DNA from: Rhexocercosporidium sp. MPI-PUGE-AT-0058
Lineage: Eukaryota; Ascomycota; Leotiomycetes; Helotiales
Direction of reading: 5' to 3'
Assembly: GCA_020746875.1 (NCBI GenBank)
Contig: JAGTJL010000014.1
Location: forward strand, 496,001 to 560,000
Length of the DNA: 64,000 nt
Within the stretch, counting starts at the first letter, position 1. The number at the start of each line of letters is the position of its first letter. A program made the translations under genes and the position numbers. Below, in pieces: positions 33,826-45,660 of the stretch. Below the pieces are notes generated by a model. The model saw nothing but the letters and a program-made list of their open reading frames with translations, searched no databases and was not told the DNA's origin.

Positions 33826-36800
33826 CGACCAGGAACAGGGGTGGCAAGCGAGATTCAGGGATCCGGTCTGGCCCTGGCTGTGTCCCAGTCGTGCCCTGCC
33901 GAGCCCTGGTCTTGGCTCAGGGGTAGCCACCAGTAGCAGCACCAGCAGAGCAGCAGCCCCATGTTGCTGGGATGCAGAGCAGCAGAGCTGTCCGTTGGTT
34001 TCCTGGCTTGGAGCAAATTAGAGGCAGCTTGGCCCAATGGGCATTTGGCCCTGCTGGGTTACTGTACGGAAGTACGTACCACTGACTGCCGTCCCTGTAC
34101 TGTACTGTAGATGGGGGCGCCACTGATAGCTAGGGGGGTTCTTGAGCTGGAGTTTTATCACTATTCCGGCCCTAGAGAGCTTAAACTTGAGCTTCAAGGT
34201 GATCTCTTCGGCGCGAAGTGCTGAAGAAAGAGAGAGAGAGAGAGAGACATCCATCCGATGTTGCGGGCGGGCACCAGTATCAGGTCGCATTAGATCCATC
34301 AGCCGAAGGACGAAAACACCTGGAGGAAACGAACAGACTCTTCGCAACACTTCGCAGCTTTCTCGGGCCAATCACATGTACCGCTTCGGTGCTTGAGCAA
34401 GGGAAAGTCCATTGCACAACGCAGAGGCAGAGGAGGGCCGGACTTGACTCGGCAGTTACAAAGTACCAATACACTACAGTACACAGCACGATGGACTTCA
34501 GGCGGGCGTAATTGCCACACCCACTTGTGTTCCTTTGTACCTGTATGTACAGTATCTGTATCTCTCTGTCCATCCTCAGCCCAGCTCACCTGGTCCAACC
34601 GTGCTGAACCTCGAAGCAAGTCCGTCGGCTCTTGGGACAACGTCGGATTTCGCATCTCAAGTGGTCACGTCAATTCGCATATAGGGCTCTCAAACTTTCA
34701 AACGGTCAGACTTTCTTATTTCACTTATCGTACCATCTACTCTGTACCCCTCTTTCCTAAAATCTTGATTGCGAAAGTATGTTTGCTTCTTTGATGTTTT
34801 GAAGGTTGTCCTGAAGGTTGTTTGTTGAGATTCAGTTCTGACAGATCCCATGTACAGTACCCCTAGAACCCCATGTCCAATCCAAGCGCGCTCTGGCCTT
34901 GGAGGGAATGACAATATCGCTGTGCCCCCTGAAGGGTTGTGAAGATGCTGCTGCACCACTCGTCGGGGTGAGGTCCAGCGGCAACGCCACCCATCCACCT
35001 ATCAAGCACCAATCCACCCACTGTACTTTCCTTTTCCGCCTGAAAATGAAATCCAGCAAAAGAACCCCTTTTCAAACAACAAGGAAATCATGTTATATCA
35101 TATAATCAGTTTATTAAGATGCGTCAGATACTGTATACCTTTTCCGCTTCTCGAGTCAACACTCCGTGTCCAGCCAAACCCTCTATCGCATCCAAATGTC
35201 TCGGTCCTCGACTGCAGACCTGACATCCAAAACTCTCAGTTATCGCATGCGTCTGTTCGTTCTATCCTAACTGCGGGGTTCAAAACTCTGCCCAGTAGTT
35301 GCCCCTAATGCAGCCAGATATGAAGCTTCACAGACCGCGAAACTTTCTTTTTTACTGATGTTGAAGCACGCCTCTCCACAGGCTGCCACAGGGTGCCACA
35401 GGTCCAAGCACATCAGTCAAGTACTTCTTCCCCGACCCAATACCAGGCTCTATCGCACCCCGCGGGTGCCACGCAAACGTTTCAGAAGCCCGATAAGCAT
35501 CTCTCTCTGTTTCTCATACTCCAGACAACCTGTTTCCCACTCTCTTCCCGTTCAGCTACTCGGTTCCGCTCTGTTTTACCTCAGCAGCAGCAGAAGCACA
35601 AGACGGCGACCCCTGAGACGAAAAGCACACAAAATCTCTCCTTTCGGCCATTTGTCGCGTGGGCCCAAAAGGGGTTACCGTCCCTTACAAGTATCCCGCC
35701 CAACAAGGATGCTTGATTTCATAATTCTCTCCCCCTGTCACCAATCCATGTAACAGCCATCCGCACACGCGGAAACGGCCTGCAGCCGCGAACCACTCAC
35801 ATCCTCGCTGTACCTGGCGCTTAACCATATCCGGCCGTTGGCGCAAAACTCAAATTGAGACGATGCCCGAGTCCCGGGACAGGATCCCCACTCTCTCTCG
35901 GGCTTCACAAGCTTCGAGGCTCTCAAGACTTCACGGGAATCCCACTTCAGGGGGTGCAAAGGAATATCAACGGAAATCTTGAGCATCACAGCCGATCCCG
36001 ACCAGTCTGGCCCCTCGCATCCAAGTCACCCAAGAGAGTTCTCATCGAGATTTAATGAGCGAGCAAAAACCTTAATTAATGAAAGATGACCTTCAAGGAC
36101 AGGAAATTGAGAGGAATCAACAGGATCGAAAATTTGGGAAGGGCGGAAGGGTCTCCCTAAAGTCTGTTTCCACTTCCAAGACTTGCTAAAACGCATCGTC
36201 AAACGGAGCAAAATTTGATGTCTCTCGGGTCCATGGTGGCTTTCCGCGTGATGAATTGATGGATTTGAATATGGTTGAGATGCCGTGCTTCAGCCTCGTC
36301 CGGATGCCCGTCTTTTTCTCACGGCTTGTTTTCTTTTCTCATCTGTCAGTGTCAGTGACAGTCTGCCTAAGGCAAGGGATTCCCTGGATCGCATCACTTT
36401 AAGATAAATCATAATCAGCGCCATTTAATCAATTAAACACCGGACTTTCGACACCTCACGGTTCACGGGATGTCTCACGCTCATAAGCCAAGGCATACAT
36501 CTCGGCAAATGATGCTATTTCACGAATCATACGCAGGACTCCTCTGCCGATTATGAATCGCATGCGATGAATCCACCTCATGTCACGATGGACGATACAA
36601 GAGCACGATAATCTATAATCGATAATGCTATCGAGCAGTTCATCCGATAGACTGATTGATTAATGACGGTTACATGTTCGACGGCATTACTAAGGCTAGG
36701 TTAATAACGAACTTTCTTCGCTATGCTATGCTATGAAAGGCCGTTTCCATCAACTATCGACAGCGGTGTCACGAACTACTTGGCTAGCCCGGGCCCAACT

Positions 36801-37682
36801 ACCGAATATACTATTGAGACACGGGCCCTATAAAGGTGATACCAAACCTGCATTACACTCCACTTTCATTTCACCACGTCAGGAAATCGTTCATTTCATT
36901 TCGAAAAGCAGAAGAAGCACAATTGCTTTCCATGCAAGCAGCAGGAAAACTCAAGATAAACGTGGAGACAGAGACAAAGCGGCCGTAGCATGCGCTCAGT
37001 GCTTTCCCCTCGCCTCGGTCATATCTCCGAAAAGTGACAGTTCATCAAGCGCCGCAAAGCCTCCTCCAAGCAAAATACAACTTTGAGAGATGACATCTGC
37101 AAGCCTTCTACCAGGATGATTCCAGAAGCCATGCATGTTGATTATCATAACAATAACAACAACAAAGAACTGACGCGTAGAACGCGTCTCCCTGCTTCCT
37201 TCTCTTCAGCTTAGAGCCCTCAGGAATCAGGATGCTTGAAAGTGAGGCTTGACACATGAGACGAAGATGCCCTCAAACCACTAGGATCAATTCGGTAAGA
37301 GATGAGATGACAGCAGAAGATGGGATGAACACAGACCAAACAGAAGCCAACCCCGCAACCTCTGACCTCATCTCACCTCATCCTCCACTACACAAACCCA
37401 GCATTCTATTTCCATCCGGTGATCGTTTCCTCTGCCGTCATTCTCTATTTTTTTTCATTTTTCATTTGTATATCCCTTACATCTCCACACTCCTTACTCA
37501 ACCGCGCGAGAGAAACAAGTGTAATCTCTCCCCAAGCATCCATCCATCCTCTTACAATACCAAACCTACATCCCATGCACTTTTGTACCTACCCAAGTAT
37601 CCTCCTCTCCAACCTGACTCTCTATTCGTAACATTTTCTCTCCTTCCCTCCCCCCCTCCTCATCTAACTAAGATCGAATTTG

Positions 37683-37769
37683 CCTTTCCTTTCCTTTCCT
37701 TTCCTTTCCTTTCCTTTCCTTTCCTTTCCTTTCCTTTCCTTTCCTTTCCTTTCCTTTCCTTTCCTTTCC
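37683..37769. repeat. (CCTTT)n pentanucleotide microsatellite
   Basis: About 17 uninterrupted copies of CCTTT (87 bp) followed by degenerate CCATT copies. All pyrimidine on the plus strand, so it can form triplex (H-DNA) and is prone to slippage. The Phe/Leu/Ser open frames across it are artefacts. Confidence 0.95.
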
Positions 37770-40152
37770 ATTCCATTCCTTCCAGATCTTCCAGCTAAGA
37801 ATAAACCCAAAATCACCTCACGATCTCAGATCCCGGGTCTCGAACCTTGTCTAAATCCACTAGCATCCCTCACCAAAGCCGCACCACCACCCAAGGAACA
37901 CCTCGAGGCTCGAACCCCGCGAAACCACCTCCCCGGTACAGGACAGGTACAGTACTGTATAGTACAACACGCGCATCCCTGACCCCTCCTCCTCATCTCG
38001 CCAGCGCGCACCTTTTTTTCATCTTATTATCTCATACCCAATCTCATCTCATCTCATCTGATCATCTTTATTTCTAACCGAGTTCTCGGAATCGATAGCG
38101 GAATGGTCTGGGATGAGAAAATCCTGTACAGCATGTCATTGGTCGACGCGTCCCATCTTTTGATGCCTAGCGATGGACGGCTGGCGTGGTATTCGCGCGT
38201 GCGTTGGGTGGTATTCTCGCGTGTGTACCGCGACGTTAGTGATGCGGGGAAGACTTTTGTGAAGAGGACATAGCTTCACTTGCACTAAGAAGAAAAAGGG
38301 GAGGGGAGGGGAGGGGGACGTCAAGGCGTTAAACTCCTCGTGCAGTGGAGTGGCAAGAACGCATCCATGTCGGATGAAGTGGGAATGCAACGGTATTTTC
38401 GCTACAAGTGTATTTATTAATAGGTTAAGTTGCAGTACTCGTATGTACAGTACATAGGTGAGTTAAGTATGACAGCATCTGCCTGCAGTCTGCATTCCGC
38501 ACTACCACCCCCAAGCGACAGTGCAGTGAGAGAAGGCAAGGCAAGATGCAGATTCAGAGATGCAGTTGTGGGACTTTGCTGGAAATGCGATGCAATGCAA
38601 CCTTCAGAAACTCTCGTTGGTGTGTCAGGAGTCGGAGCTTTGTGGGGAGATCAAACGGGCCAGTGGGTGTCTGCTTATGCTGTGATGCTGCGCGCTATGC
38701 ATTTCGTGAGATCTTCTCTTCTTTGGGATGAACTGCTTCTTGTCTGGTAAGAAGCTAGGTTTGAGAGTTCTAGTTCTCGCTTTTCTTTGCCCTCTGCCCT
38801 CAATGCTTTGGGAATTTGGATGGGACTTGATACTTGCTGCATGGAATGCATGTACTGTATGATCGATACAGCACTCGTCCGATTCATGTAAACTACATAC
38901 ATTTGTATGTGAAAAGATTCTTGACTAGGTGGTGGATCGGAGCGTTGCATTTTCTCTTGCTTTCCGGCTTTTTTTTTTTTAATGATATTACTTTTCTGTT
39001 GTCTTGTTGTTCGCGAGTACTCAGGACAGAAATGGAAGACCCTCCGCTCAGATCTTAAGATGCATGAAATGCAATTGCCATATTTCCTCAAGTAAAAGAA
39101 ATACGATCTTAAGGATTGGGTTACAGTGCGATTTCGTACTAAATCTTCTCTGACTTGCTCTGTCCTCTCTTGTTGCTATTCTGACCTGGTACTGCAGCTA
39201 TGTACATGGGGTTGGATCGGGCGTCACGGTTGTCTGACTCTGGAAATGGAAAGCTTGTTCCTAGTATGTTTCTACAATCAGCCTGGTGTCCAATGACGCA
39301 AGAACATATACCTATATGCACAAAATTTCGGTCTTTTACCTCTCTGACGAGAAGAACTGTTTATAAAGTCATGAGATTTTGCATGCTATATGTAGCACCT
39401 TAGTCAACCTGCCCGCGGGCTTCCGAATCCATTCTCGTGGCTGATATTGATCTGCCAGGTCGCTCGCTGTCGAGGGCTATACAAGCATGAGATGAGCGGC
39501 ATGAGAGTTCTTTCCTGTTTACCTGTTCTGCTGTCAGTTGTGAGCAAGGCTTGGCCCATGATTTCTTCCTGATAATAGAGCATTTTCTCACTACCAACCA
39601 GTCAAAGTCAGTCTGGGTCTCTGTATCAATTCCCATTCTATTGTATATTCCACAAGACATCCATCTCGAATTCAGACTCAGCTGCGCTGCCTCGCTCAGC
39701 GCAAGATCTATTTCCATTTCTGTTGCGCGGGGTACGCATCCAACTCCTGTGTTGAAGGTAGCCGAGATCAGTCCTCGGCTCACACTTCAACCCTTCACTG
39801 CCAACCTCAATTCCCTCCATAAACACGCCAATTCATCCATACATCCTTATCCAACACACGAGTCCCTCTCGCCAACATAAGACCACTTTCCCAGTTCCTC
39901 ACCCAGATCAGGAGCTCCAGCTTCTACCAATCACGTGCATCTCCCGAACCAAGCCCGTTCGCTGACTCAGGACACCTTCCATTCTTCACCTAACCCCTCT
40001 ACACGTCTCATCCAAACCTTGTTTCTCTACCCTCACAAAATCCCCTCTCCCAACCTCTCAAATCCATCCCATCTCAATCCCACGCCCCTTACCAAACCTC
40101 CACCAAATAATAAAGTAGCAAAAGGAAGAATCATAAAACAACGCCAACCGCA
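37770..40152. other. Long gene-free region, right part, with DUF1304 leader
   Basis: No supported gene in about 2.4 kb. TCTCATCTCATCTCATCTGATC-like short repeats occur at about 38040-38060, and TACAGTACTGTA / GTACAGTACA motifs at about 37943-37960 and 38437-38455. From about 39780 the sequence is C- and CT-rich and is probably the transcribed leader of the DUF1304 gene. Confidence 0.45.
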
Positions 40153-40701
40153 ATGCCCCTCCTCCCAACCATCGCCGTCTCTGTCCTAGCGGCAGAACAT
40201 GTCTACATCATGGTCCTGGAGATGTTCCTCTGGACCAGCCCGCGCGGCCTGAAAGCTTTCGGGATGAAGAAGGAGTTTGCGGAGAAGACGAAGACGATGG
40301 CTGCGAATCAGGGTCTTGTAAGTCATTCAACTGTGTTTGATCGATCCCAAAACTAGCTGGATACCCTCCCCTCTCCTCCCCAATCACATGTCTTTGAAAT
40401 TATATTTTTCAGCATCCGTCAATATCTCCTCTTTTTCCCTTATGCTATTGCTTTGTTATCATTACAGCATGAAATAAAAGGTAAACGGCTAACGTAACTA
40501 CAGTACAACGGCTTCCTCGCCGCCGGCCTAGCATGGTCACTCACTCACCCCGTGCCAGAGGTCAGCAAGCAGCTGGGCCTCTTTTTCTCGAGCTGCGTGC
40601 TCGTGGCGGGTATCTATGGTGGCGCGACTGCCAACAAGAAGATCTTGTTCATACAAGGTATCCCGGCTGCCTTGACGGTTGCTGCTGTGCTTTTCGCTTG
40701 A
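40153..40701 (+). CDS. DUF1304 family small integral membrane protein
   Basis: Two exons, 40153-40317 and 40504-40701, giving 120 residues, the usual DUF1304 length. The 186-nt intron is GTAAGT ... GCTAAC ... ACAG and lies between KTMAANQGL and YNGFLAAGLAW, in phase. Four hydrophobic helices can be seen (about 5-25, 55-70, 77-95 and 103-120), with the family signature EHVYIMVLEMFLW near the N terminus and the conserved NQGLYNGFLAAGL across the splice junction. The family is common in bacteria and patchy in fungi; function is unknown, so a bacterial origin is possible but not shown here. The protein should sit in a membrane. Confidence 0.93.
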
Positions 40702-41106
40702 TCGGATTCGAGGATTCGAGGATGGGAAAAGCTGGAAGAGGAGGTGAAGGGATGGAGGGAAATGCATGGGGGTTTCTGTGTATTATTCATACGGTGAAGA
40801 TGGTATACAGCACGACTTTGCTCGCTTGGATTCCCATCTTCCTTGAATAGTCTAATTTGGTGCTCTTGTACGAGGCGTGCTGTGCTTAGAGTGGGCAAGC
40901 AAGAGCTATGAAGACGCATAGAAGTCGACTGAGGAGTGTCTTAAGATTGATATGCTACATTTGTATATCTAACACGCCCCATATCGGATCTCACAGTGGA
41001 GATTGTTACGGTGTTACGCTGTTAGAGCGGAACACCCTCTCGAACATCACAGCAAGTGACTCTACCCTTCCTAAATATCCCCCGCAGACTCCTTAACAAA
41101 GGCAAT
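40702..41106. other. Convergent 3' flank between DUF1304 and kinase-caspase genes
   Basis: 405 bp between two convergent stop codons. It holds the 3' UTRs and no gene. Confidence 0.5.
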
Positions 41107-43146
41107 CTATCGCAATCGACTTTGAGGGACTAGACGAATTGGACTCAAGTTTTCTCCGGAGAGAACAAATCGGATTGGACTTTGCGGATTGGCATGACGG
41201 CGTATCCAGTCGGGTTCGTGCGAATCAGACAACGACCGAAGGACCCTGTTGTTGATGGATAAGTGTAGAAGGGCTGTGTCGATACCAGTTGGGTGCCTCT
41301 CAAGGCATTCGACAAACAGGTTAGTGAAGCAACACGGCCCGTCCGCGGGTGCCGTTGATGAGAGACTGCAGCTCACCAGGATCTCGTGCCGCCGATCTGA
41401 TTCTTCAAGTCGTTCTGTTCTCATGGCACCCGCGTTACAGGTATCATAGACTTCGAGAATATCGGCGGCAGCTCCAGTCAGCAACAAGTTATCGAGCTTC
41501 TTCTTCCTCAGCGTTGATTGTGAAGGCGTTTTCTTTCGCTGCTCGTCGTCTTCCTGGTACCCTCTGAAATACAGTTAGAAGAATGCTGTATACACCTAGA
41601 GCTGAGTCAACATACCGCAATACAAGCTCCCCATGGCTGTCGTCACGAAACCCGCTTCCTGTGTAGTAGAAAATGATCAAATAGCCCTTTGATTGAAAGT
41701 TTTCGACTGTTGGGCGTAGGTGTTCCTTGACAGCATTGAGCGTGCTTATTTCGCCCAGGTTCGCGTTCTCTGCAAACACATGCGAAATCACTTTGAAGTT
41801 GAATCCCTCTGGCCCTAAGACTCGAGTCAGGTTTGATATCTATCAGGTGTTAACAATTGACCAGCGCTCCACCGCGTCGAATACACTCACATCTCGGTCG
41901 GCATAGGAGGGCCGGTTGCTTGCAGTTGGCCAGGAAAGGATCACAGCCAAGACACCTTCATAATTTGCAGGCTCTTGAGCCGAGTTTCTAAGCTCAACCT
42001 TTGGGCTCGTGTTTGCCATTAGAAGCCTCGTAAGTTCAGCCGGCCGGGGCGTGCAGCAAGAGCCACAGAACTCGAAATGCTCAATCCCAGCAACGACTTG
42101 CGTCATGCCAGCAAACATAGCCCAGACACGTTTTGCCGACGGTCGTCTTGATGGGAGTTCATCAAGCATAGAGATGATGACTTGTCCCATTTCCTCGAAT
42201 TCACTCAGAGGCTCAAGAAGATCCAGGTGGTAAATCCACGCCAGAACTCTATCTAGCGTCTTGCAGAAGTCTGCTACGCTCGAACCTCTGCTGCGTTGCT
42301 CGTAGAACTCCTTCAGTGTAAGGCCCTTTATCACGGTCCATATTTCGGAAAACACGCATCCGAGCGAAAATATGTCAGATGGTCGGCTTCGCTCCATTTT
42401 TCGACTACACTCAGGTGATAGATACTGTAAATATGTTTTTAGCGAGACTACCTTTAAGCACAGGGTTTGTTTGTACACAGTTGACGTACCATTTTGCTTC
42501 CACGAACACGAGGTCCGAATGAGACACTCGACATGTCATGTCCCGAAAAGTCTTTGGAGATCCCGAAATCTGCGTGGCATATGGTCTTCCTCTCCAAGTC
42601 AACAAGAATGTTCTCGGGTTTGACATCTTTGTGGCGCACTCCACTGTTATGAATATATTCTAGACCCTTGGCGAGGCAGCCGAAGAATGTTGAGAGGTGC
42701 TTTTTGTCATCCCCAGACGAATCTGGATCTTTATCTCCAACCACCGACAGATATTCCGACAGATTGTACTGCGTCGCCGGAAAGAGCAAGATGGTGTAGT
42801 TGGGCCCACACATGAAAGTGCCCACAATCTGGATGATATGCCGGGTTCCTACAAGTTTTCGTAGAATCTCGACTTCGGACTTGACATCCTCACAGGTGTT
42901 CTTGAAAACAGCCGATTTAGCAGCCAGCACCAGACCGGTTTCTGTAGATCGCTCACGCGACACAGTTGCGCCACGATCACCGGGCTTGTTAGTGCTTCCT
43001 AAGTCGTCTAGATATTCAAGGGGAACCTTTTCTGGAGATTGGAAGGCGAGTTCGAATTGATCTGTTTGCGAAGTTGTCCAAAGTAGAGGAGGCTCTTTGG
43101 GGATAGCCTCGCCCAAATGCGATGGCCTGTTGGCGTCACCCATCAT
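41107..43146 (-). CDS. Protein kinase fused to a caspase-like (C14-fold) domain
   Basis: Four exons on the minus strand: 42490-43146, 41891-42424, 41616-41839 and 41107-41563, giving 623 residues; introns of 65, 51 and 52 nt have GTACGT/GTGAGT/GTATGT donors and all keep frame. Residues about 40-330 are a protein kinase: Lys77 in VLAAKS, RHKDVKPEN at 171-179 (HKD instead of HRD), DFG at 193-195, YLSPEC as the APE-like motif and SDIFSLGCV. The glycine loop is degenerate (LGSTNKPGDRGATV). A FEFCGSCC motif (337-343) closes the kinase part. Residues about 370-623 resemble a caspase/metacaspase fold: YADRDISNLTRVLG, GYLIIFYYTGSG (451-460, the usual position of the catalytic His in xGHG, here Ser459), DILEVYDTCNAG with Cys514, and a final IRFVLSGENLSPIRL strand. 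It reads as a signalling kinase carrying a caspase-like effector that has lost its catalytic histidine. Divergent to a related kinase. Confidence 0.85.
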
Positions 43147-43636
43147 CGGTGCGTAAATGCCAAATGGTTTAATTGGTTGCTGAGCAGTGCTTATTATGTC
43201 CACCTTTCGGTGAAAAGAAACTTCGACTTGAAGAACAAAGATGTGAAGGGAGGCTCGAATGAAGAACAACCGCACCCTGGCCGTCTGGAGTCCTCGGGTT
43301 AGGAGCTGATGGTTGCAAGAGACGCTCGGCTGTGGCTATTGCATCCCTGCCAGTCTCCTTTCAGCTCTGCATACTGCAGGTTCAAGGGTAACTTCACGAA
43401 AGATAATCTTTTCGGTGACAAGGCTCTCCAATGGTTGATTGACACGCGTACCGCGAACACCTGAAGCATTTCACTTGGAATGATCTATCTCCTGACCTTC
43501 TGGGTGTCTCGGCGCAAGCCTAGAATCTAGAGCTGATAAGAAGGCATGAGCCCATTACCATATGACGACAAAACTTGCGGATTCTCATTGCATCCTATAA
43601 AATTTTACAAAGCTTTCCAGAGCGACAAATATAAAT
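43147..43636. promoter_or_regulatory. Divergent promoter between the two kinase genes
   Basis: 490 bp separate the start codons of two oppositely transcribed kinase genes, so regulatory elements are probably shared. No obvious binding-site repeat was identified. Confidence 0.5.
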
Positions 43637-44769
43637 ATGACAAGTACAAGCGCCGCTCCTCGATGGATTGGAAAGGACGAAGACTTCAATGTATACTTGC
43701 TGAGCCTTACGCAGCCTGTGACGAATTGCTGAAATGTATTGCAGGTAGTTTTCCCACCGAGAACCCAGCTCCCTTTTCGCGTTCTCCAATCGCTCGGCAA
43801 GGGTTACTTTGGGATTGTCCACAAAATCCAAGTGGACGATAGATACTTGGCGCGCAAAACCACAAAGAACATCACTCACCTAGACAAATCAAAGATTGCT
43901 GAGGTCCAAAATGAGATCAACGTCATGCGAACACTCGGTTTGCACCGCCACATCGTGCAGATCGTGGGCAGCTACACCCAGGACATGCAATACGGAATCC
44001 TCCTCAGCCCTGTCGCGGACTGTAATTTGGAGCAATTCCTTAAAAACAGTCTAGGACCAAGTCAAGATGCTGTACAGAGACGCACCATGATAGTTCCCAC
44101 CATGATAGGGTGTTTGACAAGTGGGTTGAGCTGGGCGCATGCGAAGAATGTTCGGCACAAAGACCTCAAGCCGAACAATGTACTAATACTGAACAACAAA
44201 GTCCTGATCTCGGACTTTGGCCTTGCCATAGAGTTCGATAAGGACAGCAGTAAGAGCCTCCCCCCAGCTCCTAATGCAAGTGCGCTGGCATTTGGCTGAC
44301 TTTCTGAAAGGTACCATGGACAATACCGGCATGGTCTACCAGCCTGTAAGTTTATTTGCGTAGAGGCCAGTTGTGATATGATTGCTAAAAGTCTCCGCAG
44401 TACAAGTCACCAGAACATGACAGGGGCGAGGAACGCAACAGGAAATCGGACATCTTCACACTCGGATGTATCTTCCTGGACATGTATACCGTCATGTCAG
44501 GCAACACACCTCAAGCCCGTGAAGACGCAATAGGTCCAACTTTCTGCCTCAACTTGCCAGCTGTGCACAAGTGGCTCGACTCGTTGAGCCATGGGAGGGC
44601 GCCTTCAGAGCTATTATTCCATGCAACTCTGAAGAAGATGTTCAGTGAGCAGAAAGATGACAGACCTTCTGCGATGGAAGTGTGGAAATGCGCTCTCGCT
44701 AGCCGCACAGGCGAAGGAACTTGTTTCTGCGGGGAATGCTGCTTGACTATTGATATTGAGCACGAGTAG
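43637..44769 (+). CDS. Stand-alone protein kinase, relative of the adjacent kinase-caspase gene
   Basis: Four exons: 43637-43690, 43745-44249, 44311-44345 and 44401-44769, giving 320 residues. The first exon (MTSTSAAPRWIG...) was chosen because it alone joins in phase with the second; exon 3 is only 35 nt. The kinase motifs are complete: LGKGYFGIVHK glycine loop, a Lys in YLARKT, RHKDLKPNN (HKD catalytic loop), ISDFGLA, YKSPEH as the APE-like box, SDIFTLGCIF and DRPSAMEVW. It ends TCFCGECC plus ten residues, matching the CGxCC motif that follows the kinase part of the neighbouring fusion protein but with no caspase-like domain after it. The shared HKD and CGxCC features suggest that the two arose from one ancestor. 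Substrates are unknown; no membrane segment was seen. Confidence 0.88.
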
Positions 44770-45660
44770 GTCGAGAATCCACTTCCTAAGGGGCGGACTG
44801 CAATTATTCATGCTTCATGTTGTTTCCTCTTTCCGAACTCTTGGAGAGCGTTGTCTGTCGTTTGTGTATGGGCCATATGGGAGTAGCAAGGGATATGGGC
44901 CTGGCCGTGTTTGTGTTTTCCAGGAATGGAAACTTGCGCCCGCTTGTCACTCGTCAAACTCGAGAATCAGGTTCCATTTACACCATCCAAAGTTAAATCA
45001 ACATGCATCCAATGAGAAGAATGCCAGGAGGTAAAGGGGAGTAGGGCCGGTATCAAAGGACTGAATGGAGGAGGTAAGGGAGTATAGCAGAACGCGACGT
45101 GTCGTGCTCCTTGAAATGAAAAAGCACAGTTGAAGCGCGAATTTATCCGGCTTCAACACATCAATGTGCTGTAATATTTTCTTCACTTACAAACTGCGCC
45201 AATGCTGAAATAACTCACCTTCCTGCCGACCTCCGGAGGTTTGTTTTCCTTCAGAGGAAGTCCAAAGTCAAGCCAAGTCCAATCCGAATGCAGTCTAGCT
45301 CCCTTCCAAGCGACACGCGGGGTGGAGTGGCTCGAGTGGAATTAAATCTGCTCGCTCGGTCATAGTAAAAGCTTCCCCCGGACGAGCCTCATCTTCTCTT
45401 CTCGACAACCGCAGTCCGCACCTTTCCTCCTCCCGACTGCTCTGCCCAACGACGCGCGACTCCCCCAGAGGCTACATGTCCAGTTTGTTGGTCCATGTTA
45501 ATCTCGGGGACGTCTCTCGGACCAAGTAAGGACAAGCAACACACCGTAAAGCAAAGAAAGCAGAGCAAAGCAAAGCAGAGCACGGCATCACATCGGCACA
45601 GCAGAAAGAGAAATCCACTGTTGACTGACGGAGTATCTCGAACTCCCACCACCCGCAACC
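44770..45660. other. Spacer and leader of the BTB-like gene
   Basis: 3' flank of the kinase gene and promoter of the next gene. An ATG at 45475 opens a 17-codon upstream frame ending TAA at 45526-45528, and a second ATG at 45495 opens a frame that overlaps the BTB-like start; both would matter only if they lie in the mature leader. AGCAAAGCA-type repeats occur at about 45545-45585. Confidence 0.5.

Larger units (their letters stand above)
32525..37682. other. Long gene-free region, left part
   Basis: About 5.2 kb upstream of the disordered-protein gene with no coding sequence that I can support. Open frames on both strands are short or low complexity. Recognisable items are a GGTGCA hexamer run (33573-33604), a G-rich tract (33750-33825), a GA run (about 34227-34247), several TACTGTAC/GTACAGTA motifs (about 34055-34120, 34470-34560) and a CTATG triplet repeat near 36720. 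The first part should hold the promoter and leader of the minus-strand gene. Confidence 0.45.

Noticed and set aside
37256..37798. 180-codon frame ending in Phe-Leu-Ser-Phe-Pro repeats
   Set aside because: The repeat is the CCTTT microsatellite and the rest is low-complexity promoter-like sequence.
43546..43842. Alternative start and frame for the stand-alone kinase from ATG 43546
   Set aside because: It runs out of frame with the kinase core; ATG 43637 followed by a 54-nt intron joins in phase.
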